From Massilia varians (GTDB lineage Bacteria; Pseudomonadota; Gammaproteobacteria; Burkholderiales; Burkholderiaceae_D), in NCBI RefSeq assembly GCF_027923905.1, contig NZ_AP026966.1:3411001-3475000 (forward strand): DNA of 64,000 nt, given 5' to 3'. A program made the translations under genes and the position numbers. Within the stretch, counting starts at the first letter, position 1; each line of letters starts with the position of its first letter. The notes beneath the pieces were generated by a model. It saw nothing but the letters and a program-made list of their open reading frames with translations, did not search any database and was not told the DNA's origin. Shown piece by piece: positions 16,099 through 25,800 of this stretch.

Positions 16099-17274
16099 TC
16101 AGCGCACCCCGAGCTTGCCGGCTTCGACCGCGGCCAGCGCCGCACGCGCCTCGCGCTCGGCCTCGTTCGCCTCCTCGGTGCCGGCGGTGTACACCGGCAG
16201 CTCCTGGTCGAAACGCTCGGCGCTGAAGAAGTAGGCGATCGCGCTCACCACGCACAGGCCGCCGAAGAACAGGGCCACCAGCACCGGATCGGTGCCGCCG
16301 CGCATGGCCAGCAGGCCGGAAGCGATCATCGGCGCCAGGCCCGAGCCCAGGGTCGAGGCGATCTGGAAGGTCACCGCGATGCCGCTGTAGCGCACGTCGG
16401 CCGCGAACTTCTCGCCCATCCAGGTGTTCACCGGACCGCCCAGCATCGCCTGCACCACCGGCAGCGCCAGCACCAGGGCCAGGGTCAGGGCGCCCAGGCT
16501 GCCCTGGTTCACCAGCAGGAAGATCGGCCAAGTCAGCACCGCGCCCAGGATCGCGCCGGTGATCAGGAGCGGACGGCGGCCCAGGCGGTCCGACAGCGCG
16601 CCGAAGCACGGCATGGTGAAGATGTGCAGGAAGTTCGCGATCGTCATGGCCAGCAGCGCATCGGTGCGGCTGTGGCCCGCCGTGACCGCGTAGTTGAGCA
16701 GGAAGGCGGCGCCGAAGGTGGCGAAGGCCAGCGGCGCCAGGCCGCCGATTACGCCCGACAGCACTTGGGCGCGGTTGTGGCGGAACACCGTCACCACCGG
16801 CAGCACGCTCACCTTCTTGCCGGCGGCCAGGCGCTTCTTGCGCGCTTCCTCGAATTCCGGGGTTTCGTCGAGCTTCATGCGGATCACCACGCCCAGCACC
16901 AGCAGCAGCGCGCTGAGCAGGAAAGGCACGCGCCAGCCCCAGGACAGGAACTCCTCGTTCGGCAGCTTTGAGAAGCCCATCATCACCATGGTGCCCAGCA
17001 GCGCGCCGCTGGGGCCGCCCGAGGCGACGATCGAGACCGCCAGGCCGCGTCCCTTGGGCTTGGCGTGCTCCATCGACATCAGGGTGGCGCCGCCCCACTC
17101 GCCGCCGATGGCGAAGCCCTGCACCAGGCGCAGCACCACCAGCAGGATCGGCGCCATCACGCCGATCTGCTGGTAGCTCGGCAGCAGGCCGATGAGCACG
17201 CTGGCGCCGCCCATCATCATGAGGGTGATCATCAGGATCTTCTTGCGCCCCAGGCGGTCGCCGTAGTGGCCGAA
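16099..17274 (-). pseudogene. MHS-type MFS metabolite:proton symporter lacking its N-terminus
   Basis: The homologous part starts [15 protein letters not shown], which in the family follows helix 2-3 at about residue 80-100 of about 440. Everything upstream (helices 1 and 2) is missing; the preceding codons are simply the antisense of etfA. The rest is intact: FAIGGEWGGATLMSMEHA, a central loop rich in KKRLAAGKK, a second DRLGRRP motif and a long acidic tail EEANEAEREARAA. The open frame in fact begins at 17328 with an artefactual leader. Without its first helices and native promoter it is probably non-functional. Family members import dicarboxylates, aromatic acids or proline betaine, which suits the adjacent catabolic operons. 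Confidence 0.8.
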
Positions 17275-17278
17275 CTCT

Positions 17279-18087
<809 letters not shown>

Positions 18088-18091
<4 letters not shown>

Positions 18092-19401
18092 TCGCCGGAT
18101 TCCGGCTCGCCGTGCGGGGGCGGCAGGATCCGGACCAGGAGCTGGTCGATCCGGTAGTGGTCGACGTCGAGCACCTCGAACTTGACCCCCATGTATTCGA
18201 CGCTGTCGGTCCGCTTGGGGACCTTGCGCAGCATGTACATCATGAAGCCGGCCGCGGTCTCGTAGGCCTCCTCGTCAGGCAGGCTCTCGAGCCCGACGGT
18301 GCGCTTGACGTCGCCGACCGGGGTGCTGCCGTCGATCAGCCATGAGCCGTCCTCGCGCTGCATGATCTGGTCGTCCTGGTCCAGCGGGCTGCCCCAGCTG
18401 CCCATCACGGTCAGCATGATGTCGCTCAGGGTGATCACGCCCATCACCAGCGCATACTCGTTGATCACCACCGCGAAGGTTTCCTTGGTGGCGCGGAACT
18501 TGTCGAGCAGTTCGGACAGGGTCAGCGTGTCCGGGATGATCAGGACGGTGCGCACGCTCGACTCGTTCAGCTGGAACACCGACTGCTTGTTCAGCAGCCG
18601 CACCAGGATGTCGCGCGTGTCCACATAGCCGATCACCCGGTCGATGCTGCCGTCGCAGACCGGGAATTTCGAATGTCCCGCCACCTTCTGGCGGATGCTC
18701 GCTTCGTTCTCGGTCAGGGTGAAATACACCACGCTGTCGCGGTTCGTCATGGCCGAGGCCACCGAGCGCGACTCCAGCTCGAACACGTTCTCGATGAAGT
18801 GCTGCTCCTGCTTCTGCAGCACGCCGGCCTGGGCGCCTGCTTCCACCGCGGCCGAGATCTCGTCGAAGGTGATGCTGTCTTCGCGCGCGGTGTCGACCTT
18901 GAATATCCGGAAAATCAGGTTGGCGACCAGGTTCAGCAGCCACGCCAGCGGCTTGCAGATCCGGATGTACCACTGGACCGGCTTGATCACCGCGACCGCG
19001 ATGCGCTCGGGCGCGATCATCGCCAGGCGCTTGGGCATCAGGTCCGCGAACAGGATGAACAGGCAGGTGACGAACAGGAAGGACAAGGCGAAGCCGATGT
19101 TGTCGAGCGCCGGACCGACGTAGACGGTCGAGACCCAGTCGATGAAGAAAGGCCGCAGCGCGCCTTCGCCCAGGATGCCGCCCAGGATGGCGATCGCGTT
19201 CAGGCCGATCTGCGAGGCAGCGAAGAATTCCGCCGAGTGCACCTGCAGCGCCATTACCTGCAGGGCGCGCTCGTCCCCGGCCTCGGCCAGCAGCTTGAGC
19301 TTGATCTTGCGCGCGCCGGCAAAGGCGATCTCCGTGAGCGACAGGAAGCCGGCGGCCAGCACCAGCAGGATCATCAAGACGATATGTTGAAACAAGCTCA
19401 C
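18088..19401 (-). CDS. CNNM / HlyC-CorC family membrane protein with CBS pair
   Basis: About 437 residues. The N-terminal CNNM transmembrane domain has four hydrophobic segments including [20 protein letters not shown], then two CBS domains (about residues 205-330, with [11 protein letters not shown] and [14 protein letters not shown]) and a C-terminal CorC_HlyC domain (about 345-425, with [15 protein letters not shown]). The preferred start is the GTG at 19401 behind AGGTG; the frame reaches 19461 but that leader is not protein-like. Relatives are magnesium and cobalt efflux or homeostasis proteins; the old name hemolysin is misleading. It stands alone, back to back with ppk2. Confidence 0.88.
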
Positions 19402-19498
19402 GGGACACCTGATTGGAAGACCAGCGAAACGCCGCTGTGGTGTCCAGTATACGTTTGGCAATTATTTGTGGCAACGACAGCCCGAAAACGCGCTGGTC

Positions 19499-20365
19499 TC
19501 ACGCGCGCAAGCGCTGGCGGATCGCCTGCAGCGCTTCGCGCTGGCGGGCGTCCGCGCGCGGATACCGCAGCCCGAGTCCGCGCAGCGCATCGAGGACGAT
19601 TTTCGAGACGATGAGGCGGGCGTTTTTCTTGTCGTCGGCCGGCACCACGTACCAGGGTGCGGCGCGGGTGCTGGTGCGCCGGATGCATTCCTCGTAGGCC
19701 TGCATGTAGGCGTTCCAGAATGCCCGCTCCTGGATGTCGGCCAGGCTGAACTTCCAATTCTTCTTCGGATCGTCGATGCGCTTGAGCAGGCGCTTGCGCT
19801 GTTCTTCCGGCGAGATGTGAAGAAAGAACTTGATGACGCGGGTACCGTTGGCGGCCAGGTGCCGTTCCAGGTTCCGGATCGAGCGGTAGCGTTCGCGCCA
19901 GATCGTCTCCTCGCGGGCCGCCGCGGGCACGCCTTCGCTGCGCAGGATCTCCGGATGCACGCGCGCGATCAGCACTTCTTCGTAATAGGAGCGGTTGAAG
20001 ATGCCGATGTGCCCGCGCTCCGGCAGGTCGACCGTGGTGCGCCAGAGGAAATCGTGCTGCAGCTCCTTCGGAGCCGGGTGCTGGTAGCTGTGCACCTGGC
20101 AGCCCTGGGGATTCACGCCCGACATCACGTGCTTGATCGCGCCGTCCTTTCCCGCCGCATCCATGGCCTGGAAAATCACGAGGAGCGCGTGGCTGTTCGA
20201 GGCGAACAAGACCTGCTGGCGCGCGCTGAGGCGGGCGACGTGCCTGGCGAGCATCTCGCGGTAGTGCTGTTTCGAGCGGTATACCGGGGCGACCTCGGTC
20301 GGCAGGTCGGCCAGGCTGATCCTGCGCTCGCCGTCGATGCAAAAACGCTGTGCGTCGATCTTCAT
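19499..20365 (-). CDS. ppk2: Polyphosphate kinase 2 family protein
   Basis: 288 residues, the length of single-domain PPK2. These enzymes phosphorylate nucleotides with polyphosphate. The Walker A loop FQAMDAAGKDGAIKHVMSG, the adjacent NPQGCQVHSYQHPAP, the lid region IGIFNRSYYEEVLIARVHP and the C-terminal KKNWKFSLADIQER are all conserved. The internal arrangement resembles class III or I PPK2, so AMP or ADP phosphorylation is possible. The start at 20365 is chosen because GGAGG lies 6 bases upstream; an ATG at 20371 is too close to it. The ppk1-sixA-ppx cluster is 22 kb away, so the window holds both synthesis and use of polyphosphate. Confidence 0.92.
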   Translation of the reverse strand: MKIDAQRFCIDGERRISLADLPTEVAPVYRSKQHYREMLARHVARLSARQQVLFASNSHALLVIFQAMDAAGKDGAIKHVMSGVNPQGCQVHSYQHPAPKELQHDFLWRTTVDLPERGHIGIFNRSYYEEVLIARVHPEILRSEGVPAAAREETIWRERYRSIRNLERHLAANGTRVIKFFLHISPEEQRKRLLKRIDDPKKNWKFSLADIQERAFWNAYMQAYEECIRRTSTRAAPWYVVPADDKKNARLIVSKIVLDALRGLGLRYPRADARQREALQAIRQRLRA

Positions 20366-20714
20366 GTGCATCCTCCCTGGCCCAGAAGGTAACGCATCCG
20401 CCGTTCAGGGCGGCGCGCCCTTGGTATATATTCGACAACGACAAGGGACAAAACATTAGCGGGCACACCATTGCCGTTTCTTCCTGGAACGGAGGTTTTC
20501 CCAGCGCTCAACAGTTCCTGTGCATACAGCAAACACGCTTTCCATTGCGATGCACGCGCTCTTACAAATGCTTGCGTTTGAAACGTTTACAAACTTTCGC
20601 GTGCGCGCCGTTGCCATTAGTCTTATGGGCTTGGCCGCCGCCGGCGCCTGCCGCAATACACTGCGCCGCCATGGCGACGTGGGCCGATCGTTATCTTTTC
20701 ACACGGAGTGTTCC
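20366..20714. other. Regulatory gap before the ftsZ-like gene
   Basis: About 350 bases between two divergent genes. A frame continues upstream of the ftsZ-like TTG start to a GTG at 20520, but its sequence (MHTANTLSIAMHALLQ) has no FtsZ character. The stretch is AT-richer than the genes and must hold both promoters. No palindrome or RNA gene was recognised. Confidence 0.5.
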
Positions 20715-21797
20715 TTGTCCGAATCAATTTTTCCCGAACCGGCAACGGTCATCAAGGTGATCGGCGTGGGCGGCGCCGGCGGTAATGCCGTCAGCCACAT
20801 GGTCTCGTCCGGCCTGGCCACCTTCGACTTCATCTGCGCCAACACCGACGCCCAGGCCTTGTCGAATACCAAGGCCGAAAAGCGCATCCAGCTCGGCGAA
20901 GGCGGCCTTGGCGCCGGCAGCGACCCGAACGTGGGGCACGACAGCGCGGTGCGCGAGCGCGCCGCCATCGCCGATGCGCTCAAGGGCGCCGACATGGTCT
21001 TCATCACCGCCGGCATGGGCGGCGGCACCGGCACCGGCGCCGCGCCGGTGGTCGCCGAAGTGGCGCGCGAGCTCGGCATCCTCACCGTCGGCGTGGTCTC
21101 CAAGCCCTTCGACTTCGAAGGGCCGCGCCGCATGCGCGTGGCCGAGGAAGGCATCGCGGCCCTGGCGCGCTGCGTCGATTCGCTGGTCATCGTCCTCAAC
21201 AGCCGTCTCGAGGAGGTGCTGGGCGAAGACATCACCCAGAAGCACGCCTTCGCCGCCGCCGACGAGGTGCTGTGCAAGGCGGTGACCGGCATCGCGGAGA
21301 TCATCACCGTGCCCGGCATGGTCAACGTCGACTTCGAGGACGTGCGCACCGTGATGCGCCAGACCGGCATGGCCATGATGGGCTCGGCCCAGCACGCCGG
21401 CGAGGACCGCGCCGTCAAGGCGGCAGAAGAAGCGATCGCCTGCCCGCTGCTCGATGGCTCCAACCTGCGCGCCGCGCGCGGGGTCCTGGTGAACATCGCC
21501 GCCTCCGAGGAAACCCTGCGCCTGCGCGAAACCAAGCTGGTGATGAACACCATCTGCGCCCAGACCAGCGACGAGGCGATCATCAAGTTCGGCGCGGTGT
21601 TCGACGACAGCCTGGGCGACGCCATGCGCGTCACGGTGGTGGCCACCGGCCTGAACCGGCCCAGCGACTTTGCCGTGGGCCGGCGCACCCCGGGGACGCG
21701 CGCGGCGGCGCAGGGACAACCGGTCCTGCGCCAGGGCGGCGTGTCGGCGCCGGTGCGGCCCGCGCCGGCGCCTGCGCCGCGGCAGCCGGCCTCGTAG
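20715..21797 (+). CDS. FtsZ-like tubulin-family GTPase (second FtsZ paralogue, no C-terminal peptide)
   Basis: 360 residues from the TTG at 20715, which has GGAG seven bases upstream and begins the homologous segment. The GTPase domain is complete: IKVIGVGGAGGNAV, the tubulin signature GGGTGTGAAP (about residues 102-111), and the catalytic T7 loop NVDFEDVRTVM (about 204-214). FtsZ forms the division ring. This copy is unusual: it is outside any dcw cluster, lying between ppk2 and a hypothetical gene, and ends in a proline-rich tail (RPAPAPAPRQPAS) without the DIPAFLRK-type peptide that binds FtsA, ZipA and MinC. It is probably a paralogue with a specialised or modulatory role; that a canonical ftsZ exists elsewhere is assumed. 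Confidence 0.9.
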   Translation: MSESIFPEPATVIKVIGVGGAGGNAVSHMVSSGLATFDFICANTDAQALSNTKAEKRIQLGEGGLGAGSDPNVGHDSAVRERAAIADALKGADMVFITAGMGGGTGTGAAPVVAEVARELGILTVGVVSKPFDFEGPRRMRVAEEGIAALARCVDSLVIVLNSRLEEVLGEDITQKHAFAAADEVLCKAVTGIAEIITVPGMVNVDFEDVRTVMRQTGMAMMGSAQHAGEDRAVKAAEEAIACPLLDGSNLRAARGVLVNIAASEETLRLRETKLVMNTICAQTSDEAIIKFGAVFDDSLGDAMRVTVVATGLNRPSDFAVGRRTPGTRAAAQGQPVLRQGGVSAPVRPAPAPAPRQPAS

Positions 21798-21823
21798 CGG
21801 CGCTTCGCAGTTTGCGCCCTGGC

Positions 21824-22402
21824 TCAGGACAGGGCGCCGCGCTCCTGCTTGGCAGCGAGCACGCGCGCCAGCGCCGTCTCCGGATCCAGTCCGGCCATCA
21901 TCTGGTTGATGATCTCCTGCTTGTCCTCCGGGCCGAGCTGCTCGCAGGCGGTCCGGTGCGAATTGTAGTAGGCGTACCAGGCCACGTCCGCGGGCCGCTC
22001 CTTGCGCGGCTTGAAGCGTGCCGGCACCTTGGCGCGCATCGCTTCCACATAGGCTGCCAGCGGCGCCTCGGCCGCGCTCCAGTCGAATGCGGCGACCGCG
22101 CGCCGGTCGGCTTCCCAGTCGCCCCGGTATCCGGGACGCGGCAGGCTGTCCTTGTGCGCCGCCAGGCAGGCCAGGTTGGGATAGCCGTTCAGGGCGCAAA
22201 AATCCTCCACGAACAGCAGCTTGGGACCGATGCCCACCGGTACCGTGCGGCCGAGCACCGCGTCCTTCGGATGCAGAGAACGCGCCAGCGTGAGCAGGTC
22301 GCCGTAGGTGATCGGCATGCCGCGCAGGGACGTCGCCTGGCGCACCAGGGCCTCGACCAGGCGGGCGCCTACCTCGATGTCGTTGAAGGTGTATGGAATC
22401 AT
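21824..22402 (-). CDS. Conserved hypothetical protein
   Basis: 192 residues from the ATG at 22402; the frame extends to 22459 but without a ribosome site there. No membrane helix or signal peptide. The segment ITYGDLLTLARSLHPKDAVL followed by VPVGIGPKLLFVEDFC and NGYPNLACLAAH looks like a conserved core, with a helical C-terminus that ends EDKQEIINQMMAGLDPETALA. It converges with the ftsZ-like gene, 26 bases apart. I do not recognise a named domain. The GC content is like the core genome, so it is probably the last gene before the lower-GC island. Confidence 0.65.
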   Translation of the reverse strand: MIPYTFNDIEVGARLVEALVRQATSLRGMPITYGDLLTLARSLHPKDAVLGRTVPVGIGPKLLFVEDFCALNGYPNLACLAAHKDSLPRPGYRGDWEADRRAVAAFDWSAAEAPLAAYVEAMRAKVPARFKPRKERPADVAWYAYYNSHRTACEQLGPEDKQEIINQMMAGLDPETALARVLAAKQERGALS

Positions 22403-22868
22403 GCTGATACGGCGCTCAATGGGAAGGTGTTCGAAGTGGCAATCGTGGCATCTTAGCAAATCCCCGCGCGCTCACCTCGGCCTCTTCCACGTCCGGCATG
22501 CCTCCGAGCTTGCTGGATGCCCTCTTGATGCCGTGTTGGGCAGGCCGCAGTCGTTGACGCCAGAGCTATCCGACTCCGAAACATCATCAGTGGGTTAGTT
22601 ACATTTTATGGACGGTAGGTGTTGTTGCTAGGTTCCATCTCATTCCCATCACTAGACTGCCCAGTACATTCACGACACATCGCCGCATGCTGGATAGCCT
22701 GAGCACCATAGTGAAACCACTGAAGCGTTGAGAAGCGTTTAATATAGCGCTACCTTGCGGAAATCAATGCCACTGAGCACCAACTGCTGAGAACATATCC
22801 TCCGCAGCCACGCATGCCACCGCAGCGCTGAACCACCACCTACCCTACCGCCGATTCGCGAAACAACC
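22403..22868. other. AT-richer gap at the left edge of the probable island
   Basis: About 465 bases without a convincing gene. Composition drops visibly from about 22590 on. The copy of the 17-base repeat at 22590-22606 lies here. The promoter of the large helicase gene must be in the right part; no clear ribosome site precedes its ATG. Confidence 0.5.
22590..22606 (+). repeat. 17-base direct repeat, copy 2
   Basis: An exact copy, same orientation, of GTGGGTTAGTTACATTT at 4792-4808. It lies where base composition changes and just left of the candidate defence gene. Confidence 0.5.
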
Positions 22869-25800
22869 ATGCAATCCCCTGCCCAGCTCATGAGCGGGCT
22901 GCTCGACTACCTGGTCGAGCAAGCCAAGGACATCGATCCTGCTGCTTTTACACTGTCGAAGGCTACCGAGTTCAAGAAGACCTATGCCGATCTCGAGACA
23001 CTTCCTTGGGTCGACTTCAACGTGGAGACCGATGGGGAGCCCATCTGGCTGCGGGTACACCGCCTCGAGGCGACCCGCGCCCCCGCCGTTCCCGAGCCCG
23101 AGCTTGCTCCCTTCCTGACGGTCAGCGACGACCCGGCAGCCCCTTCGCCGACCGTGAAGGATGCCGCACTGGCAAGCGCCCGCAACCAGGACGCCAGTGT
23201 CGTCGGCGAGGAAGAGGCCACACGGCGCGACGATCAGCGGCGCGCACGGGTCGCTCGCATGCTCACGGTCTACACCCAGCACTGGAACGACTGGGCTGGG
23301 CGTGAACGACCGCGCCGCCAGGTGATGGCTCTGTACGCCGACCTGTTTGCGCTGAAGACGCGCCTGGAATCGGAAGAAGCGGTGCGTCCGACCGAGCTGG
23401 TGTGGGGCATGGGCGTGTCGTCGTGGCGCATCACGGGCACGGACCAAGCCGGCTCACCCGCGTCCTGCGACTTCCACTACCCCCTGATCACCCAGGCCGT
23501 GGAGCTCGAGATCGACCATGCCAGCCATGCGATCGGCGTGCGGCCGCGCCAGCTCGAGCCACGCCTGGAGTTCGACGCCTTTGCCGCCTGCGGCGTGCCC
23601 GGCATCGGCGATGTCGAGCGCGCCGCGCGCACCCTGTTGCGTGAGCGCCCGGACATCGCCATCTCGCCCTTCGACCCGACGACGGTCGAGCCGATTCTGA
23701 GCCTGGCCGCCGGCAATCTCGCTGCGTCGGCACGTTACGACCGTGAAGCGGCCAGCGCACCGGGCGCGGGCGACCAGCTGGTGGTGACCAAGCAGTGGGT
23801 CGTGTTCACCCGTCCGCGCCCCAGCCATTTCCTCATCGATGACATTGCGCGCCTGAAGGAACGGGTCAGCGCCGGCGACGCGATTCCCGACGGACCGCTC
23901 TGCATCGTCACGCCGCCTGGCGAGGCCGTGATCGAGCACGAAGCGATCGCCTTCCGTGGCCTGTCCGGCCGCCCGGCTACCCGCGGCGAACCGCGCGAAC
24001 TCTACTTCCCGCTGCCCTACAACCGCGAACAGGAGACGATCGTGCAGCAGCTGGCGCGCTGCCCGGGCGTCGCGGTCCAGGGTCCACCCGGCACCGGCAA
24101 GACCCATACGATCGCCAACATCATCAGCCACTACCTGGCAATGGGGAAACGGATCCTGGTCACCTCCAAGGGCGAACCGGCGCTGAAGGTACTCCAGGAG
24201 AAGATTCCTGCATCGATCCGCCCCTTGAGCGTCGCGCTGCTCTCCGGCGACAAGGAAGGCATGCGCCAGTTTCAGGCATCGATCGAAGCAATCATTCACA
24301 CCCTCACCCATCTGAATCCGCAGGTGGAGAGCGATGCCATCGCCGCCTGCCGCGCCGCACTCGACCGCGCGCATGAAGAGATGGCGCGAATCGACACCCG
24401 CATCGACGACATCGCCCGCGCGCACCTGAGCGAGATCGATGTCGACGGCGTGCCGATGCGCGCGCAGAAGATGGCCGAGCTGGTGATCCACGGACACGAA
24501 GAGTTCGGCTGGTTCGACGACCAGTTGTCGCTGGCGCCGGAACATGCGCCGCCCTTCGGCGACGAGGCCGGCATGCAGCTGCGCGACGCGCGCCGCCGGC
24601 TCGGCAGCGATCTTGTCTACTGCCGTGCCAAGGTCCCGGCATCCGGCACCCTGCTCCAGCCTGCGGAGGTCGGCCGCCTGCACGAGGTGCTCCAGACGGT
24701 ACGCGACATCGAGCGCGACGAGGCGGCGGGCGTGCTGCTCCCGCTGCGCGCGACCACACCGGACGTTCTCGCGCGCGCCCGCGAGCTGCTTGCGGCGCTG
24801 GACGTCGCGGCCGCGCTGGTGCGCGAACTCGAGGAATCGGGGCATGCATGGGTCTCCACCCTGCGCGAGAAATGCCGGCGCGCCGACTTCACGACCGAAC
24901 GGAGTTCCCTTGAGGCGCTGTTCTCGGAGATGGACGCGCTCCTGCAGGCCAGGGCCGAGTTCATGCAACGCCCCGTGACGGCGCCGCGCGAGGCCCTGGA
25001 ACATCCCAAGGCGCTCGACGCCATCGCGCGCGGGGCAGAGTCCGGCAAGCCGTTCGGCTTGCTGGCCTTCGGCGCGGGCGACATCAAGCCGCACATCGGC
25101 GCCATCCGCGTCGCCGGACTCGCACCAGGCTCGCGCGAAGACTGGGCGCACGTGCAGCGCTTCGCGGCTTTGCACACGCGGCTGTTGTCCTTCGTGGTGC
25201 GCTGGAACGCCTTCGCCGAACTGCTCACCCTGCCCCTGCTCCAGCCGGATGTCGGCCAGCTGCGTGCGACCGAACAGATCGCGCTCGCCGCACGCCGCGC
25301 GCATACCCTGGCCACGACGCACGACCGCATGCTCCCTGGCCTGGCCGAGCAGGTATTTGCCCGGGTGCCCCAGGGCGAGCTGCTGGGGCGGCATGCCGAC
25401 CTGGCCCATGTCCGCGAACAGTTGCGCCGGCATCTCACGCGCGCCGAACTGGCAGAGGCCATGACAAGCCTGGCCGCCCTGCGGGACCAGCTCGCGGGCA
25501 CCTCGGGTCCGGTCTCGGAACAGCTGCGCAAGCTGGTCGAAGATACGTTGGGCGCTGCGGACCTGTCCGCCGAGACGCTCGTGGCCGGCTACGCCGACAT
25601 CCTTGCCGAGATCCGGCGCGTCGAGGCGCTGGCACCGGTCCTTGCCACCGTAGACAAGCTGGCCGGCGACATCGCACGCCATGGCGCCTCGCGCCTGGCC
25701 GCGCGCGTGCTCACGGTGCCGGCCGACGCCGTCGGCGACGACAAGGTCTTCCCGGTGCGCTGGCGCGATGCCTGGACCTGGGCGCGCTTGAAGACCCACC

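Noticed and set aside
20520..20714. N-terminal 65-codon extension of the ftsZ-like gene
   Set aside because: No FtsZ homology, and the TTG at 20715 has a good ribosome site directly before the conserved start.
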